NCBI RefSeq assembly: GCF_017562075.2
Contig: NC_054085.1
Span: 14,969,222-15,033,221 of the forward strand
Direction: 5' to 3'
From: Anopheles merus
Taxonomy: Eukaryota; Arthropoda; Insecta; Diptera; Culicidae
Length of the DNA stretch: 64,000 nucleotides
The notes beneath the pieces are model-generated. The model did not search any database and had not been told where the DNA came from. It worked only from the letters and a program-made list of their open reading frames with translations. The position numbers and the translations under genes were made by a program. Shown piece by piece: positions 10,298 to 22,100 of this stretch. How positions within the stretch are numbered: the stretch's first letter is position 1; every line of letters begins with the position of its first letter.

Positions 10298-10896
10298 CAG
10301 GGTGGCATCGTAGAAGTGATACACTTTGTTTTTGTAATAAAATTGACACCAGGTTTGATTTCTCTTAGAAATCGATTTAAATAGCTTCTATTGGTACTAA
10401 ACTTGCATTTCACTCAATTTATTTCAAATCTTGCACCTTTACACTTGATAACCGCCCGTAGGCGCTTTTAGAAATCGTTGCAGGCCGCACGCACAACTTC
10501 ATCCGGCATTTCACCCATATCTTTAACAACCGTGTCTTGAATCCGTCCAAATGCAAATGTTGTTTTTGCCCGGTTTCTTCTTTGGAACAACCATGCCTGT
10601 CTCCTCGTATCGATTGATGGTCCTATGGATGAATAATCGACTTAAATTGAGATGAGACAGTTTCTGCTTAATCTGTATGTTTGTCAATCCATGCAAATGC
10701 GAGATTTTTATTTGTTCTCGACATGAATCCATTATAATATATGAGAAAACTGAAGTGAGCACTAAGTGTACGTTTTTTACGTTGAATAGTAAACAAATTA
10801 AGCTGTCAAAATATGCTCATGAGTTTGACACACAGTGACAGAAAACACAAAAAAGGGGTACTCGAATAGGTGTATCACTTCTACGATGCCACCCTG
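10298..10896 (-). mobile_element. Internally deleted Tc1/mariner-type element, 599 bp
   Basis: The element is bounded by perfect 27-base terminal inverted repeats (10298-10324 and 10870-10896, outer bases CAGGGTGGCATCG) and flanked on both sides by TA (10296-10297, 10897-10898), the target duplication typical of the IS630-Tc1-mariner superfamily. The minus strand encodes the start and the end of a transposase, but the central catalytic domain is missing, so it cannot move alone. The perfect repeats suggest it could be moved by a related transposase and that insertion or last activity was fairly recent. The family cannot be fixed without the DDE/D region. Confidence 0.9.
10414..10732 (-). pseudogene. 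Transposase remnant: N-terminal HTH joined to C-terminal tail
   Basis: ATG 10732 opens a frame beginning MDSCREQIKISHL and continuing through LTNIQIKQKLSHLNLS, IHRTINRYEETG and PKKKPGK, the paired-like helix-turn-helix layout of mariner-type transposases, ending at 10523. A shift of frame near 10555 leads into a second frame with GRIQDTVVKDMGEMPDEVV, RAACNDF, then an internal stop, then KRLRAVIKCKGA before a final stop at about 10414. The second part matches the style of the very C-terminus of these enzymes (PxxVxxxxxxxxKRLxAVIKxKG). Roughly 200 residues or more, including the whole DDE/D catalytic core, are absent. It is clearly non-functional. Confidence 0.8.
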
Positions 10897-11402
10897 TACA
10901 CCTTCACCAGTGTACTTCCAGCGCCCTCTATTTTATTAATGCTCTATTAAGAAAAAAGCAAATAGATTCTCTAAGGGAGTATGACAAACAATCCAATTGG
11001 AATCAACTGCTGCACAAGCTCAAGATCCATTAATTACAAACAAGGCAGTCTATCCAGTATACTATGATCCATCTCCGTCTATCTGACGGGTTAGGACATA
11101 ACGACATACAAAGTCGGCAACCATTTCGTCCTAAAAGACATACTCCATAGGACTCTTTATCCATCACGGCGTCCAAAATTAAAGCCATACCAAGGTCCAT
11201 AAGTTTCTACAGGTCGATCCGTCGAGTGGACTTTGACTAATCTTCATTTGACAGCTGGGGAGAGGTCAAAGTTACTTACCAACTCATACAAAGTCCTTAG
11301 CAACCATAACTCCTTAACCATAATTATCCGCTATTCTCCATATAAATCTCCATCCATCATTGCTATCAAAGCTATATGATCTGAGCTAAGAACCCACCTG
11401 TA

Positions 11403-11468
11403 GTCTATTTAGTCACCATCAGTCAATTGATGGTTGGTCTATTTAATCACCATCAGTCAATTGGTCCC
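11403..11468. repeat. Tandem duplication, 34-bp unit, two copies
   Basis: GTCTATTTAGTCACCATCAG at 11403 recurs at 11437 as GTCTATTTAATCACCATCAG, each followed by TCAATTG. The period is 34 bases with few mismatches. Confidence 0.8.
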
Positions 11469-11499
11469 AGGTCAACTGGAATAACAAAGGCAGTTCTCT

Positions 11500-11612
11500 C
11501 TTACAGCTACGGAGAACGATTTAGATGGGAATCGATCCCGCCTGACGTTGTAGAAGCCGGTGCGTCTATCGAAGAGACCAGTAGGGCGGTTATCTACAGA
11601 CAGAATAGATAG
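11500..11612 (-). repeat. Possible tRNA-derived SINE fragment
   Basis: Read on the minus strand, GGGATCGATTCCC (11527-11539) contains GATCGATTC, which fits the Pol III B-box pattern GWTCRANNC. The upstream stretch around 11570-11590 (ACTGGTCTCTTCG) only weakly resembles an A box. No target duplication or clear boundaries were found, so this is tentative. Confidence 0.3.
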
Positions 11613-14600
11613 ACTACAGATGGCATTGTGACTACAGTTGGTCGTCATAGGTATTTTTATGTAAATTGGAAGGTTGCAGAGGATTTTTTATAATATTGCT
11701 GAGAAGCCAAAGGAAATATTGCTTAAAAGCCTCTAGACGAATCGCGTTTGTTGTATTTCATGGAAATTGAAATATTTTTACTCTCATCCTACGATCTACA
11801 TTGGACTTTTATCTGTATAAATGTAATGTTTAAACATCCACTGCTGGTAATAATTGCATATGACATGATTTTTATGCCAATGTTTATGGTCAATTCATGC
11901 CCTCCCGAAACAAAACAGTGCACATAGAACGACTTGGTTAGCATCTTCCTAATCCAAAAGCCTAATCGGTGTCCGGGCACGATTAAGACCCTTCTAATCG
12001 TTCTATAAATTACTACGTATTAGCTTCTCCTCGTTTCAACTCCTTCCAACCTTGTGTGTCATCTTTACAATAGGCCGGTTTAGTAATGACTAGCAAGTAC
12101 CAGCTTTACTAGCAAGAAACTTACTATCCCGCCACACCTTTGCAGTGCGCCAACATCGAAAAGATGGCCCTCGTCCCCGTTAAACGGACGGTAATTGAAT
12201 TTGGAAGGCAATTTTATTGCTCGATTTGTTTTGGTTTACAGGGATGCAGCAACCTTCTTCATTTGAAAGGTGCGTTAACGGTGGATTGGAAATGGCGATT
12301 AATCTCGCTCCACGACAAGAAAGCCCGTCTTTGTGCTTTCCGGGGCTGAGTGAGATTTATCTGCCAGCTTCTAAAGCGACTGTAGACAATTAGTAATTGC
12401 TTTAGTGGACGGGCAACCATCGTTTCATAATCGTTATGGTGCCGCCTCACGTACACGGCTAATCCTTAAACGTAAACGATGAGCTAGAATTGAGCTGCAC
12501 CTGCGTCCGTTCCATTACGATAATGTATGGATAGCACTGGGCCGATCAATTCTAATGTTGAATCCAATAGTGGTTGTGATTTAAATTGGTGTGGTTTTTA
12601 AAGGCACAAGTCCTTAATTTTGTAAGAATAATTAAGAGCGAAACGCAACTGAAGAATATCAGTGTCAATGTGTGGGTAATTCGACACAGCTCCACATCCC
12701 CAAAGAACCACAAAAAGGAATAAAATATATAAAAATAATATTTAAAAAAAAACGCAATGGTACGAGTGGCCAACGAACCGGAGAAAATAAATAAAAGACA
12801 AATCAAACGGTCACGGGGGACACGTTTTAAAAATTGTAAAAATTAATGACCGCAGCTTTTCGGTGGTTTATTTTTTTTGTTTTGTATGACGATGCTACTT
12901 GGCCATCCCAGGAAAGCTCTCAGCGAAACCGCATTTTCGTTATTTTTCCAATGCGTCCCCAACAGCAATCTGCACGCGCGCGCCCCCGTGTCGAGAGGTA
13001 ATTGCTGTGTGTTTTCACGCTAATGTTGCAGAGCGTGCGTTCGTACGGGGAGGCGGGCCACGTGGGTGATAATTCACCCAGCGCGCGCACTCGTGGTGCC
13101 TGCCGGCCAAACGAAGCACACCGGGTGTGGTATGGACCACATTACCCGCGTGAAATACCGCAACGATTTGGTGTCGCTGGTCCGACGATTTTTGCCGCAA
13201 AATCTGACCGCGCGAGCGACGTGCGGCTGCAAAAAAAAAGAGGGAAGAAACGCACAACGTTTCCCACACGCCAAATGGGTACGCGGACCCTTTGGCCCTG
13301 GCGCAACCTCGTGCTGCTGGTGCGCGCGTACAAGAATTTATTTCAACGTCCTTGCGCCCGTATCGCCGACGTACGACGACGGTGAATGGGTGTTGAAATG
13401 TCGCATTGTTGGGTGCCGTTGGGATCACTTTCGGTGCTTTCGTACGTACGCACCAAGCGTGGTGGGGTTCCGGAAAATGGCTTCATGCTACTGCATAGAG
13501 TCGTTCTCTCCCCGCACAAAGCGACAAAAACGGGGACCGCTTGCAGTACGCTCTTTATCAATTAAACCCTCCGCCGGAACGGTATGACCGTACGAGCAGG
13601 ACTCCAGCGTCACAACACGCGTGCCCAGCTGGTGGTAATTAGTGTGGTACGATCGACGCACGAAACCCGTGGAGTGCAACAAGCGCCAGAGCAGACGCTG
13701 ACAGGGTGTAGGCTTTGCCAAACATTTGCCCTTGCTTCACCGGTGTGCCCAAATTCTATGACCGTGGACCAGCAAAGAGATGGTGTTCCGAGTCGTTCGA
13801 ATGTCATCGAAGTCATACGGTTGGCTGCTGGAAATTCTTACGCCACCAGTCGCTTGCGCGCACTTACCCGCAAATGGGATAGGTAAGTTCTCAAGCCGAT
13901 TACTTCCGGCCGGTCCGGGAGGTCCTTCTTGCGCTGCTGTGCTGCTTCCCGGACCCGGGCGTCCGCAAAGGTGACGTGTTTATGTTGTTTTTTGTGTGCA
14001 CCCCAGCCACAAGATGTCGCCGGGAGCTATTAAAACCTTCGCCGGGAGGTTCGCTTGTGTTGTGCGGATGGAGGATTGGTGGTATGGGAATTCGAAACGA
14101 GGACCGAGGAAGATCGAATACGGCCACCAACGGCGTGTGACGTCCAGGAGGAGGAAGCTGCCACGCAGACAAGGTCGCGTAAAAGTGTGTGCTCAGTGCT
14201 CACGGTGGTGGTTGGTGCACGCCGCTGCCTGACAACTTCATGGTTTGCCATCAACGTTAATGCGCTCGTTGATTGACAGGAATCGGTGAATGTCAAAACA
14301 GCGGCGCCAGGAAAAGCGAACTCCGCTGGAAAGTGGAAAAGAGTTACCCCTTTTTTCCTGCGAATGGCAACGGAACTCGCGCGCGCGAATTTGCGGACCG
14401 GAGGACACCGAACGGCGGGGATGTAGTGTGCCTAGGTGTCGCTGGCTTTTAGCTGATTATTACACTTGGAGAAACTTTAACGGTGTGGTACTTTGGTGTG
14501 AGAGGACACTTTTTTGTTCCAGGTCAGAGTTTAGGGAAATTCCTTAAGAAGTGTAAAACCCTTTTCCGTGGCTTGGCGGTGGTACAACAAACCACGGCGG

Positions 14601-15467
14601 GGTAGTCCCCGGTGACATCGGGCGCACATTAACGGAACGAAGGGACGCGAGCGCAAACCATGGGGAGCCTTACGTCCTGCAAATTTGCATCCAGTCTGTT
14701 GAGCAAAACTGCAGTAACAGCAACAGCAGCAGCTGCCAAATGTCAATGTCAGATGGTCGATATTTAACGGTATTTGTTGGCGATGCAAAATGTAAACGCG
14801 TCCTCTGGGAGCGAACGGAAGCATTAAAGGCTTGGTAGGTGATACCATTAGGAAAATTGTTCCTAAAGCGAGTTCTCACAGCAGCCTTGGAGGCATGGGT
14901 TGGTTGCGATGTGTGTGCGATTGATTTGGTGGTTGCTATGGTAATACTACTAGCAAGAACCACAGTAACCTACGCCAAGGAATGCTTAGTGAAGTGGCAA
15001 AGTATGACAAAAAGTCCTGTGAGAATTGTCCTCCATTATGGAGTGAGAAAAAGTAATTACAGCACAAAAAACTCGTCCATTATCGGTAAGCAAGTGCATG
15101 TTGTTGTTCGTGAAGTTGTTCAAGAATAGTTCCTGTATACTCTCTACTGTCCACTGTCAAGTTTACCTCAATTCTCATTTCTGTTTTGTCTATGAAATGA
15201 ACAGTTTTTTATTAACAAATTGGAGAACCATGTTCATCCCCCTCCGAATCTCTAAGGCTGTCTGTGTTAAGCTGTCGTCCAGCTTTAAATTCACGCTAAA
15301 CAATCGGTGTGCCGACGATAAGAGCCCGCAGTCTTAAGTCAGCCTGTCCAGTCTTGGCTGGAAGCAACATGGCGAAAAGTAGAGTGAAATAATTACACAG
15401 ATTAAATCACACCTGTCAACCGTTTTTTGCTGATGTGTTAATTACCAGTGCCGATTACCAGCACAGG

Positions 15468-15483
15468 TGAGAGAGAGAGAGAG

Positions 15484-15552
<69 letters not shown>

Positions 15553-15554
15553 GA
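15468..15554. repeat. (GA)n microsatellite with GATA interruptions
   Basis: GA array with GATAGATA interruptions, about 225 bases before the exon 2 acceptor. Confidence 0.95.
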
Positions 15555-15779
15555 ATTAGAATCGCGAATAAAGTTAACTGCTAACAGGTGTGCCAGAGGT
15601 GTCATCTACTGCACACGTTATGTTGACCGGAGTAATCCATGGCGCAGCGCTGTGTGTGGTGACACCTTAACTGTCAGCGCGATGTCTCGAATTTCGCTCG
15701 TAGCGGTCAACTTTCAAATCCAGTTGAGTTCCCTTCAATTTTAATTTTAATTCCCCGAAATGTGCTCTTTTGCTTCTAG

Positions 15780-16187
15780 ATGATGGCGATGAGGAGGTTG
15801 ATGCGGCCGGTGTGGCTACTACGATCCGGCAACAGAATGGTACAGTGAAAGATACTTCAGCTGAGGAGGACATGAAAGGTGACAGCATGCTAGAGGACAT
15901 TACCGATGATGATAAGCGTGCCGGTGAGGGGCAAGATTTGGAGGATACAAGTGATGATGAGCCTGAGATGGATGTGAAGCCTAAGGATGCGAAAGAGGGA
16001 AGTGTTACCCGGTGCAAGGATATGAAAAGTGTGTGTGAGCTGGAAGTGAACCCGTGTGAAGGAAGGTCGAGTGTTGGCGCTAATGTCGCTACATCCAATG
16101 ACATCCAAGAGGAGGATGAGTTGCGCGCGGATGTGGGAAAAAGTGACTATGTTGGGAATAGCAGCACAGTTCAGGAGAATCGAAAAG
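15780..16187 (+). CDS. ush: FOG/u-shaped protein, exon 2 (acidic linker)
   Basis: A 408-base exon between acceptor TTTTGCTTCTAG and donor GGTAAGAT (GT at 16188). With the C carried from exon 1 it reads HDGDEEVDAAGV and on to SSTVQENRK, 136 codons with no stop, residues 14-149. It is strongly acidic (EEDMKGDSMLEDITDDDK; LEDTSDDEPEMD) with no domain I recognise, as in the disordered segment between the NuRD motif and the first zinc finger of FOG proteins. The third-base pattern and sustained D/E-rich frame support coding; the frame closes just past the donor. It enters and leaves in phase 1, so skipping it would keep the frame. Confidence 0.75.
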
Positions 16188-19100
16188 GTAAGATTTTTTT
16201 TTCTCAATTATTAATTTCATATTGAACTAGAGCTGGATTACTTCATCACTACAAGCTACCAACTGCAAGAAATCAAACGCTTAAACATGACTTTTCCAGT
16301 TCATTCAACTAAATGAATCCAACAAACCTCTCCACTGAGAGACTTACAACTGCTAAATTATGGATGCATGTGCTCCTCGTCCCCGAGCATTCCCGGGATG
16401 AACTGATTAAAAAAGACAAATTGCCAAGTGAATATGCGCAGCCAGCAGGATGGAGATTAACTGATACGGTTGTGCTAAGCAAAAAAAAACCCCAAAGATA
16501 ATCTCAAGAAAAACTGAGAAGAAAGTTAATGATACCAGTGGCGTGCGGGGCGAAACCAAGCACTGAATGGGGCAGCGCATAGAGCTTCGATAGTGTTTTC
16601 GTTTTCGTCCGAGCAACGGCCATCCCGAGACCTGTCTGCTCGATCTGATCGGCGCACATCGTGCACAACAGAACATCGAAGGCGTCAAATGGGCGTTTGG
16701 TTGGCAACGGGTTTCTCTCTCTCTAGCACCACGTGGTTGTTCAAATTCAGTGCCCGGAAAGCAACATGCCCCTGTCTATGCGAACACTGGTAGGGCGAAC
16801 ACACACACACACGGTTGTTGAGAGTGAGTGTTGTCTGGCGAGCAACGCACGCGGCCTGTGGGAAGCTCCCGGGAAGTGCCGGAATGGGGGGGAAAAACTT
16901 TGCTTCGGGGGCAGGTTTTTGGTTGTTTGTGAAACTCTCATTTAGGAGAGTAACTCCTCGGGGAGTTACCGCAGTAATACATTTTCCCAGTGCCATTCGC
17001 CCTGCGCTTTCGCCTTCCTTGGCTGTTCCTCCGCGTGGTCCGGCAGCCGTACTTGTTGGGGGTCCGGTGGGGCTTAGTGCTTTCGGTGTGTAGGCGTTTT
17101 GTTGGTCGGTGTGTTCGTAGTTCATCTCGAAATGATACCGACAGGGAGCATAATCTCGTTCGCTCGAGAAAGCGATGGGATAGCGAATGTAGGTCTGCAA
17201 ACGTGGCGCACAGTGCCAAATGCTTCTGGCTTACGCGTTTCTCCATTAGTTTTCCCCGTCGTCCGTTCCGTAACTCACATTTCCTTGCGGAGCTCATCGG
17301 TTCCGAGAGTGCGTACCCGATGGGCGGCCCGGTTCCCACTCGGTTCCAGCTTGGTTCTCGCATCGCAAAACTCCCCCGGGGAGGGGAGGCCGAACTTTTC
17401 CTTCATTGGAGGCCACATTTTCTTCGGCCGGGCTTTGTGACGGGTGCCTTATTTCATCAGGGGGCCACCGGGGAGCCTGGAGGCCGGCAACATGTTATCC
17501 GTCTCCGTTACATCAGACTCTCGCGCGGGGGTGGGTGGGTCAGATTTTCATTTTCCAGCCACATCACCCGGCTAACTGTTGGATGAATTGCAGAGCGTTT
17601 CTTTTTTTGTTTTTGCGTGTACTGTTTTCGTCCGGCCTGCTTCGTTCAGGCGTCCATATTGTCCGTTGGGTGGGGTGATTGTCTCCTGGGAGTGCTGAGG
17701 GAGCGCCAGCAAGAAGAGGAGGATGTTGTACCAGGGAGCAACAACGAAAGTTGAAGATGGAAATGAAGGTCCATTTCGTTCGCCGCCTGTTCGGCGCTGG
17801 GTGAACTGATGGGTTTTCCGTTCCATCGGGGTCTGTCTTGGGAGTTGTCTGAAGATCCGCCGAGAAGATGAATTTGTTGGTGCTGTGCGGTGCCGAACAG
17901 CTTGACGATCATACCGTGCCGATGCCGATGGCTCGTCAGTGAGCGTCAATTCAACTGGCACTGGTAGCGTAGTGTGAATTCATCCTTTGCCGGAAAGGTA
18001 ATGGTTTGTACTTTGCTTCGTGCTTATCCTTTTAAGATGGAGCTTTTCTGCTATTTCTTAACGGTTTCTGTTTTGTGGATCGATTGCAGCAGTACTTGCT
18101 ATACACGATAGTTTCAGAAACGTATAGGACGTACAGGACGGCACTGCTAAATATTTACTGAACCAAAAGTGTTTCATCTGTATTTTCCATTACTAGTATG
18201 TCTCTCTCAACTGCTCGTGAAAGCGGACTACTCCCAAGGGCGATTCCCAAAGGGGGTGTGTGTCTGTGTGTGTTGGCAAGAAGACACCCAGTACACACCC
18301 GGGCCATCATCTTACAGGCAAGGCAGTGGTGATGATGTTAGTGAACCTCGAGTGATGATGAGCACAACGACGACGACGACGACCGTGATGACGACTGTCA
18401 AACGTGGATGCATGGGTTGCAAAGGGAGTAGGTTTTGCAATTATCGCTACGACGTCTTGGCAGATCCCTTGGGAGTACGACCCATTGCCATCCGACGACT
18501 GCGAAGACTCGTCCTAAGGCGGCGGCGGCAGCGTACCCGGCATCAGCGTACTTCTTGTTGAATGGCAATATTTTGCATTCGGGCAAGCTTGGATCTATTT
18601 CTCTTTGAAACGCAACCTTCAGAAAAAGGGTAGCACTGGTGGAGGATGAGCACTGTTTGGGGACATCATTCCAGCATCATCATTCCCCGTACCTGTGATG
18701 TCAACATGCACGCGAAAGGCGCAAAGTACGTTCGTTGTCTGTGAGCGAGCGTGCTTAATTTGAACCTCCCCAGTGGGCTCGGGGAGGGGTTGGTCTTCTT
18801 TCGTCCTTCACCGGGACTGGAGGCAATTCCCACGGGCAAGTCCACGGTAGTTTCCACGTGTTCTGGGCTGCAATACAACAATGGATCGTTTTATCGACAC
18901 AGACACGCTGTCGGTCAGCAAGGACATTAGGAGCTACAAAAAGCTTCGTCCCTTGTCTTTATGGAATTGGTCCCGGAAGCCGAGAGCAATGGAGCAGGCT
19001 TACACCACTTCTTAAGCTTCGAAAAGTCTCGGAGGATGTTCTGCTTTCGTTCCAGAACGTATTGTACTCCAGTTGAGATGTTAACGAGGTGTGTATCCCA

Positions 19101-22100
19101 ATGTTAGAAATACGCTCAAGAAGCAGCTTATATTTTGAGACTGTTGAAGCAATTGTTGTACGACACCAACTGAGCAGATTCCGGGAACTTCATGAACTTC
19201 GCGAAGATTAGTTTATTGTTGTTGACGTGGCAAAGCAGTGCGATCGCTCGGCTCCGATGGCTAGTATTTAAAGAAACTTGTGTGTCTACTCTTTCTAAGC
19301 AACTGCCAAGCTCCGAAGCCAGGGTTGCTTGGTGGCAGTGTTGGAAGTTTTAAGCATAACTACCTTCCCCATACGCTTGGACACCAATCTGGTGTTGTCA
19401 ATTGGTAAGGTAACGCCGGGCCCAGAAGTGTCTGGATGGTTGCGCTGCCCGGTACTTCTACCAACATCATAGATTCCAACCAACCAACTTCGAGAAAGTT
19501 CTCAGCCTGACTGCTCTCCTGGGGACTCCTGAGGAAAAAAAACAGCGTTGCGCCACCGATCGAATGTGGCGCGATATGGGCGACACGTGTATGTGCGGGC
19601 TGCCCGAGAAGGTGCTTACTTGTCAACTGCAAGCCGGGTGATAGTTTTGAATTTTTGCACCTACTCTCACTCTCTCTGGTGAAAGGGTTGTGTAAGTCAG
19701 GTGGTGCCTCGCGTTCTGACAACCAGCCGCCTGTATGACACTGTTATCCTTGCATTCCACAGTCCGCAGTCCGTGCCCGACTGATTAAGTTTGACTCCAA
19801 AAAGACGGTTCCACTGGTCCCTCCGGTGTCACTCAGCGTTTCCTTCTGTTGCTCGACAATGGGGACAGAAAAAAAACGAAACCGAGGCCATCAAAGCGTA
19901 CAAGGGAGATTTGGACGGTGTAGAAAAATGGAAACACCTCCACGAGCTAGGAAAGAATTGTTTGGTAGGTGTGGGAGATTCGGTGACTTGGGCTAAGACT
20001 GCGAGAGGATTCCACAATGTACCGGCATCACTACCACTTCACACAACATCCCGTTCCCTGACGTCGGCCAAAAGGTTGATATTCTTGGTGTCTTCCGGGG
20101 GATGTTGTTTACTTTTTTTCCTTCCCTTTTCTTCTGTTGGCTTCCTTGCACAGCTACTTACGGTTCCACCTTAGCGTCCCGAAGGAATTCCCAGCAGATT
20201 GCTATTTTTGCCTTCATATTCCAGTGCTTTGTTTTCTCTCCACCGTGTGTTCGCTCCAATCTTTTGGGATGTCAATATTGGTTGTGTTTCGGGCATGGTG
20301 ACGCTAGCGTCTCGGCAGGTTCTTGTGGTTCCTGGTGGCTGGTATCATTATTTTTTTGCTTATTTTTTTCCTATCTTGGGCTGTCATTCGAGACTCCCAA
20401 TCCCAGATGTGTACGGGCAAGGGGAAGAGTAAAAATGGCCATGGGTTGGCCGTAGCAGATACCTTATTTTACATGTAAACGACACGTTAGCACGCGGTAA
20501 ACTATGCAGCCTGGAGGTTCATGGGGCATCGGTGACACTCCATATTTACAAAAAAAATGTCTGAAAAGCAGCATCGTGCATTCGATACGCTAGTCGGGGA
20601 ACATGTTTACCATATTTTGGAGGTAAATTCCGCGAAGGTTTCCCCAAGGAAAGGGCGGAATGGGAGTTCATCCAAGGCACATCCTTCCCGGCACCGCAAG
20701 AGCTTTCGGTACGCTCTCCTGAGATTAAAAGCTGTCGTGAAATGCTCCGTCCAACTGACAGGGGAAATAGAGACCAAAACATCTTGCATGAGTCGGCCCG
20801 GTCGCGCGGGAATGATGTCTTATCTTCTGCACAGCATAATGTTTCCCACGTTGCACGGTGGCGCACCGTGCCAGACAGTGGTGCCATCATTCGGAGAAGT
20901 CAAAAATAAATCCGATTTGACAGGACTCCCTTCCCGGCACACAGTGTGCGGAGTCAGAGTGCAAATGGTGCGAGGTGTCTCCCGGCCGGAGACGTGTTCG
21001 TTCGGGTTTCGCGAAGCTGGCGCTAGTAAACAGACTACGAATGTGCTTGGTACAGGTCATGGTAGCATGGGGTGAAGAAGTTTGACTCCCTCGTTTGTGA
21101 CACACCAGACACACAGGCACACGTGCACCTACTCCAATCCAAACGGTGCGGTGATAAATGTATGTAATGAATGAATACTGATGCCGGGCACTGGGAGAAC
21201 CTTGACGTGTATGGGGGTTCGAGGTCGACTGTTCGAAAGGTTTCCTCCGACTGACATGCTGCCCCTACCCCCGCCAGCCCTACTTCGTGGTCTGCGGGGA
21301 ATAAAAGCATGGCAAATCAAAGCATCCAAATGTGTCTGTCACCCTCCGGTCCTTTACTGGCTGGCTGGAATTTCCTGGTACCGAACTCAGTGCTCGGTGC
21401 GTTCGACGTTGTAATTGACTTTCCGTGACCATCATTACCAGGTTCCGAATGGGTTCCTTTGGGCTAACCAATAGTAGAGGCAGCGCAGCGTTCGCTTTTC
21501 CTCGGTGCGTGTACTGCTCTCGATTCACTCGGTTTAGCTCGCCAAGGTATCTCTGCTGGACGGGGGACGTTCCCGCTGCTCTGTTGTAGCCTTCCGATAG
21601 TGACTAATGGTTTGGCTGATGGTAGTAGTACCTGCAGAATTGCCAACCATCTTTAGCAGGCCCCAGCAGACTCCGTTTCCTGGTAAAGCTGCTGCTTGCG
21701 TGCGCCAGCGTCTACCAACGGGCTCCAATACTGAGAAGGAACGAATTCTGATTAGCAAAGTCTCGCGAGAGTTCCTCACGGGACGGACGACACACGGCGG
21801 CGTATACGGCATGTTAGGAATCTTTTCCACCTGCCAAGCCCACGCTGCCCTGCGAGACCGGAACACGGGACAGGTGCGACCGGTTGGGCCGGCTGTGCGC
21901 CTTTACTGTCAGATCTTTCCATCGTAACGCTTTCGATCGGCCGTATTGTGTGTGGTTGGTTGCTGGTGGTGGTTGGAGCCTGTGCTTGTGTGTGCCTCTG
22001 TGTGTGTCTAGGGAGCTCTACACACTTGCCCAAGTACGACGATAGCGGAGGCGACAACGACGATGATGATGATGACGTCGACGATAGTGCGCACCTACGA

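Noticed and set aside
11789..11980. 63-codon minus-strand frame in intron 1
   Set aside because: No ATG context, splice sites or domain-like sequence beyond chance; AT-rich flank continues unchanged.
13002..13587. Overlapping frames of 127, 173 and (minus) 137 codons
   Set aside because: GC-rich segment with open frames on both strands, no recognisable motif and no convincing splice context.
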